From Viola odorata (Eukaryota > Streptophyta > Magnoliopsida > Malpighiales > Violaceae): 64,000 nt of DNA. The stretch is taken from the NCBI GenBank assembly GCA_963691705.1, contig OY829541.1, positions 37,279,661-37,343,660 of the forward strand, read 5' to 3'. A program made the position numbers and the translations under genes. The notes beneath the pieces were generated by a model, which saw only the letters and a program-made list of their open reading frames with translations, did not search any database and had not been told where the DNA came from. This document shows positions 28,421-39,805 of this stretch, in pieces. Position 1 is the first letter of the stretch; the number at the start of each line of letters is the position of its first letter.

Positions 28421-30801
28421 TCCCCTCCATCTTGAGAAGGATTCGCCCTCGAATCCAGATCAGCAACATCCTCATCACCTGCATCAAACAACCGTAAGTC
28501 AGAAATATTAAAGGTTCCATGTATCGAACCATACTCACTTGGAAGGTCGAGGCGGTAAGCGTTGTTGTTGATCTTCTCAACAATCTGAAATGGGCCATCT
28601 CCCCATGGGGATAATTTTCCTTTCCTCTTCTCTGGAAATCTCTCACGTCTTAGGTGTAGCCACACCCAATCGCCAACTTGAAAGGACGCGGTCTTGCGGC
28701 CTTCATTGTGCTTGCGCACTAGGCGCTCATTAGTGCGCTCAATGTTTGCCTTAGCCTTCTCATGTATCTGTTTGATGTGTTCTGCCCGCTGCTGTCCATC
28801 TAAGTTAGAAACATCACTCAAAGGCAAAGGGGTCAAATCCATGGGAGTTAGCGGATTAAAGCCATAAACTACTTCAAAAGGTGAACAATTTGTAGTAGAA
28901 TGGAATGAACAATTATAAGCAAACTCCATGAAAGGCAAATGATCACTCCATTTAGAAACATGCTTGGTAACTAAAGAGCGTAAAAGAGACCCTACAGTAC
29001 GGTTAACTACCTCAGTTTGGCCGTCGGTTTGAGGGTGACAAGAAGTCGAATACAACAATTTAGTTCCAAGGCGACTCCACAACACTCGCCAAAAATGGCT
29101 CAAAAATCTTCCATCACGGTCACTAACATTACTAATAGGCATACCATGGAGGCGGACTACCTCTCTAAAGAATATATTAGCAACCTGAGACGCATCATTA
29201 GTATTTTTACAAGGTAAAAAGTGCGCCATTTTGGAAAACCGATCCACAACAACAAATATACCATCCTTACCATCCCAAGACTTAGGTAAACCTACAATGA
29301 ATTCCATGGACAGATCAGTCCAAGGTTGGGAAGGTACGGGCAGCGGCATAAACTCACCATGACTAGCTAACCGAGACTTTGCCCTTTGGCAAACTACACA
29401 TCTAGCAATCACACGCACAACATCACGTCTCATCTTAGGCCAATAAAAGTGTGATTTCAGCATGTCATAGGTTTTATTAATGCCAAAGTGGCCCATCAAT
29501 CCACCACTATGTGATCCATGCACAAGTAATTCACGCAAAGAGCACTTAGGAATGCAAAGGCGCTTGCGCCGAAACAGATAGTTATCATGCGTATAAAATT
29601 TCACATCAGCCATGGAATCACAAGTCGTATAGATCTCACCAAAATCCAAATCAGTAGGGTAGAGTGGAATTATTTGAGAAAACCCTAAAAATTTGACACT
29701 TAACGAAGAGATCAAGGCATACCTCCTAGACAATGCGTCGGCAACAACATTGTCTTTTCCTTCCTTGTACTTGATGTGATAAGGGAAAGCTTCCAAGAAC
29801 TCCAGCCACACGGCATGTCTCCTATTCAACTTCCCTTGTCCCTTTAGGTATTTGAGGCTCAAGTGGTCGGTGTGCACCACAAATTCCCTCGGCATCAAGT
29901 AGTGTTGCCAAACCTCAAAAGCCCTAACTAGTGCATAAAGCTCTTTGTCATACGTTGGATAACACAGCTGTGCATCCTTGAGCTTCTCACTAAAGAAGGC
30001 TATTGGCTTATTCTCTTGCATCAAAACAACACCTATACCGATTCCACTCGCGTCGCACTCCAACTCAAACGGTTTGTCAAAGTCGGGTAGGGCTAACACG
30101 GGTGCGTTGGACAACTTGTCCTTCAACGCTTGGAATGCGGCCTCTTGAGGTTCCTCCCACCTGAAATCAACATGTTTCTTAGTTAGGTCATTAAGTGGGG
30201 CAGCAAGAGTACTAAAATCACGAATGAAACGACGATAAAAGGAAGCTAGGCTGTGAAAGGAGCGGATGTCGCTTGCTGTTTTCGGCGTAGGCCACTCCTT
30301 GATCGCTTGCACCTTCGCTTCATCCACCTTCACACCGTCCTTGCCCACAAGAAATCCTAAAAACTCAACCTGTTCTAAAGCAAAAGAGCACTTGGAGAGT
30401 TTAGCATAAAGCTTCTCTTCACGCAAGGTTAGAAAAATTTCCTTAAGGTGTGAAACATGATCATACAAAGACTTGCTGTAAACTAAGATGTCATCAAAGT
30501 ACACAACAACAAATTTCCCAATGAAACGCCTAAGAACATGGTTCATAAGTCGCATGAAAGTACTTGGGGCATTAGTCAGTCCAAACGGCATCACTAACCA
30601 TTCATATAATCCATACTTTGTTTTAAATGCCGTTTTCCATTCATCACCCTCTTTCATTCTAATTTGATGATAGCCGCTCATGAGATCAATTTTAGAAAAT
30701 ATTACACTACCACTAAGCTCATCTAACATATCATCTAAGCGAGGTATGGGGTGACGATACTTTACCGTAATTTTGTTGACAGCGCGGCAGTCAACACACA
30801 T
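28132..30801 (-). CDS. Element H pol: RT, RNase H and integrase (intact 889-codon frame)
   Basis: The frame opens in RT just after a TGA at 30802-30804 that replaces an expected Arg before MCVDCRAVN. RT motifs are [26 protein letters not shown] and [11 protein letters not shown] (YFDD at 30490-30501). RNase H motifs are [36 protein letters not shown] and VADALSRR. Integrase has GLMGHFGINKT with CVVCQRAKS (zinc domain), DLSMEFIVGLP, VSDRDGRFLSHFWR and QTDGQTEVVNR (catalytic Glu codon 29011-29013), and C-terminal VGDWVWLHLRRERF. The tail DSRANPSQDGGDDT overlaps the polypurine tract and continues as TRAKARAL and ITRARARAL in the LTR. I see no chromodomain. Confidence 0.95.
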   Translation of the reverse strand: MCVDCRAVNKITVKYRHPIPRLDDMLDELSGSVIFSKIDLMSGYHQIRMKEGDEWKTAFKTKYGLYEWLVMPFGLTNAPSTFMRLMNHVLRRFIGKFVVVYFDDILVYSKSLYDHVSHLKEIFLTLREEKLYAKLSKCSFALEQVEFLGFLVGKDGVKVDEAKVQAIKEWPTPKTASDIRSFHSLASFYRRFIRDFSTLAAPLNDLTKKHVDFRWEEPQEAAFQALKDKLSNAPVLALPDFDKPFELECDASGIGIGVVLMQENKPIAFFSEKLKDAQLCYPTYDKELYALVRAFEVWQHYLMPREFVVHTDHLSLKYLKGQGKLNRRHAVWLEFLEAFPYHIKYKEGKDNVVADALSRRYALISSLSVKFLGFSQIIPLYPTDLDFGEIYTTCDSMADVKFYTHDNYLFRRKRLCIPKCSLRELLVHGSHSGGLMGHFGINKTYDMLKSHFYWPKMRRDVVRVIARCVVCQRAKSRLASHGEFMPLPVPSQPWTDLSMEFIVGLPKSWDGKDGIFVVVDRFSKMAHFLPCKNTNDASQVANIFFREVVRLHGMPISNVSDRDGRFLSHFWRVLWSRLGTKLLYSTSCHPQTDGQTEVVNRTVGSLLRSLVTKHVSKWSDHLPFMEFAYNCSFHSTTNCSPFEVVYGFNPLTPMDLTPLPLSDVSNLDGQQRAEHIKQIHEKAKANIERTNERLVRKHNEGRKTASFQVGDWVWLHLRRERFPEKRKGKLSPWGDGPFQIVEKINNNAYRLDLPSEYGSIHGTFNISDLRLFDAGDEDVADLDSRANPSQDGGDDTIPAGANPNDAPTGATTRAKARALEDAAASLPLPPTGPITRARARALQTRLSSLIHMELKAETASAKASLRTPQPRLVTVIRAANGPHLATSDL
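28421..28436 (-). other. Polypurine tract of element H
   Basis: The minus strand reads CTCAAGATGGAGGGGA just before the LTR, after ATTCGAGGGCGAATC. Confidence 0.88.
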
Positions 30802-31221
30802 TCACCAAGTTCCATCTTTTTTTGGCACTAGAAGCACTGGAACGGCGCATGGAGACAAGCTCTCCCGGACATATCCCTTGCTAAGGAGCTCATCAACCTG
30901 CCTCTGAAGTTCCTTAGTCTCCTCGGGGTTGCTCCTATAGGCTGGTCTATTTGGGATAGTCGAACCCGGTACAAAATCGATTTGGTGCTCTATGCCGAGG
31001 ATTGGAGGCAAACCGGCTGGCATCTCTTCGGGTGTTACATCCTTGAACTCCTGCAAAATAGCCAAGATAGAAGAAGGCACAGAAGCTAAAGGATCAAGGT
31101 TAGTAGTGCTCAAACAAAAGGATCTAAAGCGAAGCAAAATCAAAGGGCGATTCTCGCCACAAAACTGTTTTTGTAGAACAAGCGCTCGGCGCAAATCTTT
31201 TGCTTTCGCATACAAGTTCAC
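30802..31221 (-). pseudogene. Element H protease-RT linker and RT start
   Basis: The frame VNLYAKAKDLRRAL leads into LQEFKDVTPEEMPAGLPP and GYVRESLSPCAVPVLLVPKKDG, the RT N-terminus. It ends in a single TGA (30804-30802) in the conserved KKDGTW-R-MCVD stretch. Upstream, a one-base shift in an A-rich run (about 31218-31240) separates it from the protease frame. In B and J the same region is one frame, so this is probably a mutation. Confidence 0.88.
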
Positions 31222-31940
31222 TTTCTTTTCTTTTTCTTGCCTTTTCTTTTTTTTTCAGGTTCTTTCTTTTCTGTTTTTAACCCGTGCTCACTTTTTTCAC
31301 GGGGGCTGTTTTCATCAATTTTTTTGTTTACAAGTTTTGAGACCTCAAATTCGGCATAGGACTTCTCCAACCAGAGCTGGTCCTCAAGCACTTGCGTAGG
31401 TGTAAGAGGTGCAAGTGTGAATTTTACTCCTTCCTTCTCAAGCTTGTAACGATTGCTCCTCCCTTCGTGAATGGCATTGCGATCAAATTGCCATGGTCTG
31501 CCAAGTAGCACATGTGACGATTGCATTGGGACGACATCACACCATACCTCATCCTTGTATTTCCCAATAGACAAACTCACTAATACTTGCCTACACACCT
31601 TAACGCTGATTCCATCAGTCATCCATTGCAGCTGGTACGGCTTTGGATGCTTGACCACGGGTAATCCTAGCTTGTGCACAAGAAGCGTACTAGCACAATT
31701 AGTACATGAGCCATTATCAATAATAAGAGAGCATACCTTAGTACCAATATGGCACCTAGCATGGAATAGGTTCTCCCTTTGTTCCTCCTCACAAGGTTCG
31801 GCTCTTGGTTGCACACTCAAATTTCTCCGAGCTACCAAGGATAGCGAATCACAAACCCTAGTTTCGTGATCCGTTGGCTCTTCTTCCTCACTTTCCTCTC
31901 CCAAATCCTCCACTAACTCGACATCATCCTCCGAATCCAT
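31218..31940 (-). pseudogene. Element H protease
   Basis: The minus frame begins with an acidic stretch. LVARRNLSVQP and QRENLFHARC precede the active-site motif IIDNGSCTNCASTLLV, and the fold continues to [14 protein letters not shown]. This is the aspartic protease that would cut gag-pol. The active site has DNG as in A, B and G, not the usual D-S/T-G. The C-terminal Lys-rich linker (EKKRKGKKKKRK) ends at the frame shift. It is in frame with the knuckle across a TAG at 31989-31991. Confidence 0.9.
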
Positions 31941-31988
31941 CTCTCCATTATCCCTAATGATCAGAACTCTTTTGTTGGGACATTCGGC

Positions 31989-33136
31989 CTACTTATGGCC
32001 TCGGCCACTACACTTAAAGCACACAATGTCTCTTGTAGGCACACGGTTAGTACTAGTAATGGGAACTTTAGAAAGAGTAGGGTTTGCCGAATTACCTTTG
32101 GTACCATATGAAGGTTTAGATACCTTGGGTGTTTCCTTGCTGTCCTTATTCCCCTTGGACCATGTAGACTTGTTCCAAGTGGAAGTCCGTGACACAAAAG
32201 TAGACGGCTTAGAGTAGGCTGCCTTAGCCTTGCGTTGCCTCTCAATCTTCACGGCCATGTGAAGCATTTCCTCCAAAGTCCTAATTGGCACAACTCTAGG
32301 GCGTTAGCTATCTCTAGATTCAGCCCACTCATGAACCTAGACATCTTCGAATCCTCGTCCTCTATCACATTAACCCTAGCCAAAAGAACTTCCAACTCGT
32401 TGTGATAGTCATTCACGGTTTTGGACCCTTGGGTAAGCTTTTGTAAACGCTGAAGTTGGTCCTTATGATAGTACGGTGGAACAAACCTCCTTTTCATCAC
32501 ATACTTCATGTTCTCCCAAGTAGTTACAGGTCCTCTCACATCCTCATTCACTTGCTCCCACCAATGGGCAGCATATCCAAAAAACTCCACGGAAGCTAAT
32601 CTTATTTTCTTTTCATCTGTGTAGTGGTGACACCTAAAAATCGCTTCCATCTTTCGTTCCCAAGTCAGATATCCCTCGGGATCATCCTTCCCTTCAAAGG
32701 CTGGAATCTTGAGCTTGACACTCCCAAGATGGTTGTCAGCTCGCTCGGGCTCCTCGCGACGCGGCTGCTCGAAGTGACTCTCTCGCCCACCAAAGGCGTG
32801 CCTACCGCGCCCATGCGCACCTCCTCGGCGCATTTGGAACCCCCTCGGTCCCGCCATGTGAGGACCCTCTTCCTCATACTCATTTTCAGAACCATCTAAC
32901 TCAGGCTCACTACACTGGTCGTCGCTCGGTGCAGGTGCATAGGCCTCTTGATTCACTCTAGGGTTTAGGTGTTGCACAAAGTGTGCCCCGGGTGCTTGTG
33001 GAACAACATCCTCACGTCCCCTAGCCTCAACCTGCTGTCTCCAAGCTTTCATGTCCTGGAGCTGGGCTGCTATGTCTTGCAGTGCCTTGGCTACATCATT
33101 CACAATCGTAGCCTCCTTTTCCGGATTTCCTGACAT
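31989..33136 (-). pseudogene. Element H gag (broken)
   Basis: The start is ATG 33136 (MSGNPEKEATIV), immediately after AAG. A coiled N-terminus (VAKALQDIAAQLQDMKAW), an acidic and Arg/Gly-rich middle, and the gag core FEGKDDPEGYLTWERKMEA with AAHWWEQV and FVPPYYHKDQLQRL follow. A one-base shift near 32285-32300 separates it from LEEMLHMAVKIERQ and the knuckle CFKCSGRGHK, whose next codon is TAG (31989-31991) before AECPN. Two lesions only. Confidence 0.9.
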
Positions 33137-33930
33137 CTTGAAATTCAAAACAGAAAATTTTCCAAGCGTAAAATTGCCTAAATCTAACACTCCCTCACGT
33201 GTTTACTCTCGTGTTTATCTCTCTAATAATCTCACAATCAGATTGCCTCAGATCCCCCTCCAGTCGTCCAAGATGAACCTGACTCAAAGAAATTCCAAGA
33301 AAAGCTTCCAAAGAGACACAAAGAAAACTAGTGTAGAAAGAAAATTTTCTCGATTCAATTGCAAAGATCAATCAATCAATCAAGTGTACTACAGAGTAGG
33401 AAGGCACAGTAGTCTTGGAATCAAAGAAAAGCTCAAAATACAAAGATTGAGTCAATTGACAACTCAAAAACGCTAATGGCACGCGATTAGGGCTTTGAAA
33501 TTTGTTTTTGCCACAACTTTTGATTCCCAATTCGAAATCCATTGATTCTTTTTGCTATGAGTCACAAATTCACTCTAGTATTTGATTATGAAGTTCTTCT
33601 CTATTTTTTTTTGAAGGGGTACTGATTTCGCCCCTGTTCTGTTTTTGACGAAATTGCTTCACTTTTTTTTTTTTTGAAATTCAATGCTACTGAAAACACA
33701 AATTAACTAAGACACTTTGGGGGACTTTGTTTTTTTTTTTGACAATACTAAAGACCTACAAATCGTTGAAATGATTTGCACACAAATCGCACACACAAGA
33801 CACGGATTGACACAAGACAACTAACACACAGCACGCAAGAGAATTGGTGTAGAAGAGAATAAAGGAATACCAATTCTAACAAAGAAAACGTAATAATAAA
33901 AGGGATAGATTTACCAAGTCGGGACAGCTG
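33137..33930 (-). other. Leader of element H with candidate intron 33914-33137
   Basis: On the minus strand donor-like CTTG/GTAAAT lies at 33914, 17 nt after the primer site. The block CGTGAGGGAGTG near 33200 is shared with B, G, J and N. An AAG directly before the ATG is a weak acceptor. T/A-rich runs lie at 33605-33740. There are no coding features. Confidence 0.5.
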
Positions 33931-33943
33931 AGCTCCGCTACCA
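33931..33943 (-). other. Primer binding site of element H
   Basis: The minus strand reads TGGTAGCGGAGCT two bases after the LTR. Confidence 0.9.
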
Positions 33944-33945
33944 AC

Positions 33946-35097
33946 TGATGCGTTCCTTGTAGGCTAGAACGCTCTCCTGAGATCGTTGTCCGACGACGTG
34001 GGTTTCAATGCGGGAAAATAACTCGAAGAAGACACGGAAGTCTCCAAGGTTTGGTGGCCTTGGCACCCTACGTCGAATCCCTTGAGGTTCTTGGGTCAAA
34101 CCTTTGAATCTCCAAGATTTGGTGGTCATGGCACTCCAAAGAACGGATGACTCAATGAGAAGTGCTTTCAAGTTTTACTTGACAAGCTAATCGAATGCAC
34201 GAAACTCAATTAGTTGCAAGGTTCATCAAGAACAAGTGGGTAAAGACCCAAAGCAATCTGCTTTCAAATTTCAATAATCAAGTCTGCTGAAAATAACATG
34301 GGCGGCTCCTTTTTAAGGAAGCGCAAAACCCTAATTCCAAAAATGGAAACTAGTTTAGTTTCTAAATAATGACTTAAACGAAATTGGCAACAAGCCACCC
34401 TTCCAAATAAGTTCTGAAACCCTAAAATAATATAAATAAAGTCTACTAAATAGGATAGAAGTGCAGGCGCCGCCGTTTAGGTCAAAAGGCCCAAGTGGCT
34501 TTGCTTGCGGGTCCGCCGAATCACGTTTTAAGGAAACAAGGCGTTTTCCTTATTCCCTCGAGCGTTACCACTGAAATTTTGAGGAAAACTTCCTAACACA
34601 TAGATGAAGTGCTGGGCTGAATATTGTGCGAGGAAATATGCTCCAATCTTCAAAAGGCTAGGCAGTGGCTTTCGCTGTACAATGCGGGCTTGTGATTTGG
34701 GCCTGTCCCAAATCCTTCGGGTGTTTCTCCTGATATTTGTCCTGGACTCCTCTCTTGTATTATAAATGAACATGGCCTGGTCAAAAATAGGAAAGGGCGC
34801 TGGTGGACCTAAAGGTCCGAAGTGGCCAAGTGTATCCCATTCGCGGCACGGATCACGGTCACAAGGCGCGGCTGGGGCGCGCGCAGGCTGGCTTCCTCCG
34901 AGGCTGTCTTTGCCTTCAGTTCCATGTGAATAAGGCTGCTGAGTCTTGTCTGTAGGGCTCGGGCCCTGGCTCGAGTGATCGGGCCCGTGGGCGGCAATGG
35001 GAGGCTTCCGGCTGCATCTTCCAAGGCTCGGGCCTTGGCGCGGGTGGTTGCGCCTGTGGGTGCGTCATTAGGGTTGGCTCCGGCGGGGATTTTATGA
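33946..35097 (-). repeat. 5' LTR of element H (1152 bp)
   Basis: It is near-identical to 27268-28420, but its first bases are altered (TCATAAAATCCCC instead of TGATACGATCCCC), so the terminal TG is lost. It is followed on the right by the CGCTA duplication. Confidence 0.93.
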
Positions 35098-35102
35098 CGC
35101 TA

Positions 35103-35632
35103 GTCCTTCCAAAAGGCCAAGCGTTAGAGTGAAGCCCATCCTTTCTCAAGCCCGCGGCCTTGCCTTTTAAATAAAGGGTAGTTTAGGTTTTGCCATGTAA
35201 TAAGCCTCAAGGTATAAATAGAAGGACTTAGCTTCTTTTATACCTTGTCTTTGATTTGAATTGTGAGTTTATCTCCTCATCAAGACCAAGTAGTTGGCTG
35301 AAGCCCTAGGGGTCTTAAACCCGGTTTTCCTTTAAGCATTTCAACACCTTTCGGCTTGATCCTTGATCAATTAGGGGAAGGTTTCGAGTGTTGATCCTTG
35401 TAAACGTTTGATTGTAAGTTAATCTATTGTTTTCCATAAATCCTTTTCGATAGTCATCCATCTATTTCCGCTGCCTTAAACACTCCCTAACATCCAAATA
35501 TTCCGCACTCCTTCATCCAAATCCGTGCTCAATATCAGCAAGCTCAAGTTATCATCCTCCTAAAGAAGACTAGATCCGAAAAGGCTCCATTATTCGACCT
35601 CAATCCATCCAAAGGAGGGTCGAATGTTATCA
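35103..35632 (+). repeat. 5' LTR of element G, part 2
   Basis: The LTR resumes after H at tagtccttccaaaagg and ends ..GAATGTTATCA. Together with 27115-27267 it gives 683 bp, equal to the 3' LTR. TATAAATA lies at 35213-35220. Confidence 0.92.
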
Positions 35633-35634
35633 AG

Positions 35635-35647
35635 TGGTAGCGGAGCT
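35635..35647 (+). other. Primer binding site of element G
   Basis: TGGTAGCGGAGCT begins 2 bp after the 5' LTR. Confidence 0.9.
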
Positions 35648-37242
35648 CCAAACGTCTTCTAGGCCTGGTAACTCCCTTTCCCACGGCTGGACCCATCTTT
35701 CCAACCGTGTATTCTTCCATTTTTGGTTGAAATTTTTTTCTGTTTTTTCACAACCGTTCCCCTACTCGGTTCAAACACATTTTCCTTGAGTTTCCACGGT
35801 TCAAACACCTTCATTTTCATTTTCTATGGCTTAAACATTATTTTCTACCATAGGAATCAATCTTAGGTCCTTTCAGAAATTTAGGTGTTCTTGAGATATT
35901 TTTGTCTTCTAGTGTCTTGATCTTTGCAAAACTGAAATTGCTAGACTATTTTGTGTTTGTGTGCATCAACGTGGTGTTTAATTCATCTTGTTCAAGTGCA
36001 ATTGCTGCTGAAGTTTTTGGAGCTTCCTATGATGGCCTTGAGAGCCATGTGGACTTGTTTGTATTCTTGCTAAGTGCTGAAATTACTTGTCCAACCAAAA
36101 CCGGCCACATCACCTTAATTGTGAGCAAAGTGTTTGCTTCATTTGTAGCCAAGTATTTTCAGCTTGTCCCTCACCCTAGGCCGGCCCTAAAATCAGCATC
36201 CTTACACTTGTGTGCTTGTCATACACCTCCACATCACTTGCCACTTCACGTGCTTGGTCATCCGCCCTTTTCGTGACACATCATCATCACTTGCCACATC
36301 ACATTTTTGGCTCGTAGTGAAAATTTTCAAAAAGCTTGAACTACTTGTCTTTCACTTCATTCTCCTTTAAAATCAATTACTTCTCCTTCAAGTGAGTTTT
36401 TCTTCACCCTTTGCAACCTAAAAATAGAATTAAAGGAAGGGAACTAAAATAGTTGATCAAAAAAAAAAAAAAAAAGTGATCAAGTTTCCCCCTCTTCTCA
36501 AAAAAGAAGAAGAGAGAAGATAAGCAAAGGTGTCAAAAGCAAGAAGCTACTTGTATATGCTAATTGAAGTGAACTACATTGTTCTTGAAGTGTCGTTGTG
36601 GATGAATCCTAGTTTGGACTTGAGTTGATCAATTTCCATTTCAAATTTTTCTCTCCCAGTTTTGCACTACATTCTGAGAGGGTGTTTGCATTCCGAAAAA
36701 TCTGAAATTTGGACAGCGGATACTTCTTTCTGAGTAGAACATTTCTTCTCTTAAAGACTTTTGCTGATTCTGCTAGTTACATACTCGGATCACCAATTCT
36801 ATTTCTGTGGACAGTTTTAATGCGAAGATTTCAGCTTTGAGTTGTGCATTTCGGTTTCTGAAAAATATTGTCATTCCTGGTTCCTTCTTCTTGAGTGTGT
36901 GTTTGAGCTAGCCTTCTCCTAAGTGTCTTGAGTTTTCCTCCTTTGTTTCTCACATTAATTCTACTCTAGGTCATTAAAATTCAACGCATCATTCCCTTGA
37001 ATTTCTTTGCAGCCTTCTCTACCTTTCTTTCCTCACCGGTTTTCCTTGTTTTCCTTGTGCCATCTTGTGTCTTAGAGTCCGTACTAAGCCACATTACTTG
37101 GTTTTGCTTGGAGATACGAGTGGGTGAGTTAGTGAGCGCATTAGAGAGTTGTGTGACACACGAGAGCAAACACGCGAGGGAGGGACTAACCCCCTTTTAT
37201 TTTGTGAATTGCGTTTGTTTCTTTTTGTAGGTACCTTGTGTT
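35648..37242 (+). other. Leader of element G with candidate intron 35668-37230
   Basis: Donor-like CCTG/GTAACT is at 35668. CTAAC is at 37186-37190. TTTCTTTTTGTAG/G has AG at 37229-37230, 12 nt before the gag ATG. It contains the shared 'gagagccatgtggacttg' block near 36040 and an A-run near 36459-36475. It is otherwise non-coding. Confidence 0.6.
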
Positions 37243-39110
37243 ATGTCTTCTGATCTTGCCAATCGTGAGGAGGGCTCCGAGGACTCCTCCACCCTCAGTC
37301 CGGCAATGGCCACCCTCACGGTGCAAATGGATGCCTTGCAACGAAGTTGTGAGGAGCAAAAGAGCACTACCACGGCCATCTTGGCCGCCATCGCTGCTTT
37401 GACCCCTAAACCAGCCGCACCTCCACCTCCACCCCCACCCCCACCCCAACCCCAACCTACTCAACCAGCAACACATTACCACCAAAGAACCGGCCCCAAT
37501 GACCCGTGCAATGCAAATTTGTACGCTAAAAATCCCATCTATGACAATGTGGAGGGTGTGATAGCTCAATCGGACCATAGCGATGAGGAAGAGCAAGTGA
37601 TTAGGTTCCCTCGCCAAAGCCCCCCCATTGCTCACCCTCAAGGCCGTAGCCACTCTTTTCCCCTTTCCAAAACCCCGGCTCTCACCTAAACCCTAGGCAG
37701 TCACGCCATGTCCAGTACGCCACCACCAACCCCTTGGACATACCCTTACACCAAGCTAATGCCTATGTACCCCCCACCCGACCCCAGATACCTTTAACCC
37801 TCCGAGATAGGCAGAACCAGCAGCCACGTCGACCCCCACCGTATGAGCACGGCCGCGGGGCAAGACACTTTGACCGTGAGGAGGGTTATGATCAGGGTGG
37901 TCGTAGGCCATAAGAGGAGAGAGTGGACAGCAACCTCTCAAGCATTAAGATGTCCATTCCCACCTTCGAGGGCAAGGATAACCCCGACACCTACTATGAT
38001 TGGGAGAGTAAGGTAGAAAGGATCTTTGGGTGCTATAATTATTCGGAGCACAAGAAGGTACGATTGGCCGTTGTCGAGTTTACGGAGATGGCCATCCATT
38101 GGTGGGATCAGTTTGTAGCCATTAGGCAACGTGAGAGGCTGCCCCCGGTGGAGACGTGGGAGGAATTGAAATATGAGATGAGACAACGGTTCGTACCTTC
38201 CTACTATCTCCGTGACCTCCATCAAAAGCTCCAACGGTTAGCACAAGGCTCTCGTAGTGTTAGTGATTTCTACCACGACATGCTGAATTGTTTGATGTGT
38301 GCGGGTGTGCACGAGAGTGATGAAGCCACCATGGCTCGGTTCTTAGGAGGGATGAACAAAGACATCACCTACCAATTGGATTTCCACGCCCATGACACAT
38401 TGGAAGATATGTTACACCTAGCCCTCAAAATTGAACGCCAAGTGAGTACCAAGCCCAAACCCTCCTACACCTCACCTAGCTACTATAAGCCCACTTGGAA
38501 CTCGACTTCTGCACCTCCTAAAAGCAACCAAGAGTCCATCCTACCGGCCAAGCCATACACTCACCAAGACAGCACCCCTTCCACTGCTTTGGTTCCCAAA
38601 ACCACACCACACACCGACCCTACCCCTCGAACCCCTTCGAGGAACATCACATGCTTTAAATGTGGCGGGAAAGGCCACATGAGGGCTGAATGCCCTAATA
38701 GGAGGGTCATGACCATTCGGGACAACGGGGAGATAGTTAGTGATGAGGAAGACGAGGAGGATAGCCAAGGGTTGGCTCCGGTTAAAATTGTGATGGTAGA
38801 GGAAGAAGATGAGGAGGGGTACGCTCGTGTGGAGGTACCTAAGTGTCTAGTAGTTCGCCGTACCTTAGCCATCCATGCCAAACCCCAAGAGGCTGCCCTT
38901 GAGCAACGAGACAATCTTTTCCTTACCCGAGGCCTAGCACACGGTTTAGTGATTTCTATCTTAGTGGATAATGGAAGTTGTGCGGATGTGGCTAGTGAGC
39001 TCCTTGTCCACTCCTTGGGGCTGCCCACAATTTCCCACCCTCATCCCTATGACCTTAATTGGCTAAATGATGGTGCCGCCATCAATGTGTCAAGACAAGT
39101 GTTTTGCTAG
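37243..39110 (+). pseudogene. Element G gag and truncated protease
   Basis: It starts at ATG 37243. The N-terminal coiled segment (MATLTVQMDALQRSCEEQ) is followed by a polyproline run. Frameshifts and stops lie between about 37640 and 37920. The core is open from 37923: FEGKDNPDTYYDWESK, IHWWDQF, LHQKLQRLAQG. The knuckle CFKCGGKGHMRAEC lies near 38650-38695. The protease motif [12 protein letters not shown] lies near 38960-38995 and stops soon after (NVSRQVFC, stop 39108-39110), before the second half of the fold. The particle-forming part could still have been made; the protease could not. Confidence 0.88.
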
Positions 39111-39805
39111 ATCAGACGGGCCTGCCAAGGCATCCTCAAGGCCTTTCCATCGGCAACCAAGATGCGGAGCATATGAAGGAGTTCACTGTCTCCCTTTCAC
39201 AACCGCCGGACAACCTAACTTTGATTTTAACTAGTGTTGATCCGAGTACGCCTTCAACACAATCTACCAACGTTCCCTATAGCTTGGTTTCCCCTCTTTG
39301 GTTAGGTCCATCGTGGAGGCCGCGACATCCTCACCACCACGGCTTCGACAACGGATATGCGTCCCACCCAAGGGAGTCCGCGATACCCATCGCACCACCA
39401 CCGGTTTTCTCTTCTTTTCACCCTTCGCGTGACCATTGTGATTTAATCCCCTTGGATGACCATATTACTATTTCTACTCTCTCTTTTGCAGCTGCCTTAG
39501 GGGATCATTTTCAAAGGCTCATACCTCCCATTTTTCCACCCACGGCTTCATTGCCTTCACCTCTTATGTTTTCGTCTTGTGTTGACCCCCCTTTGCATGA
39601 CAATGGTACTGATCCTTGCAGGTCTTTTGCAGGTACCTTAGGGGACAATCATCAAGGAATGGAGCGTATAGATTCAAGGACAAATCACCTTCAAGAGGGA
39701 GGAGATGATACGAGCTCAAGGATAAGGCCTCGTATCCGCGCCAAGGCTCACGGGTTGGCCGGACAAACCATGAGGTCTACCGCGCCTAACCCTAGCAAGC
39801 CGTGA
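39104..39805 (+). pseudogene. Element G tail replacing pol
   Basis: A 233-codon Pro/His/Ser-rich frame has no RT, RNase H or integrase motif. It ends with ERIDSRTNHLQEGGDDTS over the polypurine tract and runs 100 nt into the 3' LTR. Its composition resembles the C-terminal half of the E protein, but I cannot align it confidently. A non-coding origin with a chance open frame is possible. Confidence 0.55.
39692..39705 (+). other. Polypurine tract of element G
   Basis: CAAGAGGGAGGAGA directly precedes the 3' LTR. It is weaker than the AAAGGGGGAGGGGA form of B. Confidence 0.85.

Larger units (their letters stand above)
27268..35097 (-). mobile_element. Element H: full-length autonomous-type Ty3/gypsy element
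   Basis: It is 7830 bp on the minus strand, with LTRs of 1152 and 1153 bp and a perfect target-site duplication CGCTA (27263-27267 and 35098-35102). All domains are present: gag, knuckle, protease, RT, RNase H, integrase. Only a few lesions separate it from coding capacity. It is the best candidate in the window for a recent source of RT and integrase. It lies in the 5' LTR of G. Confidence 0.96.
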
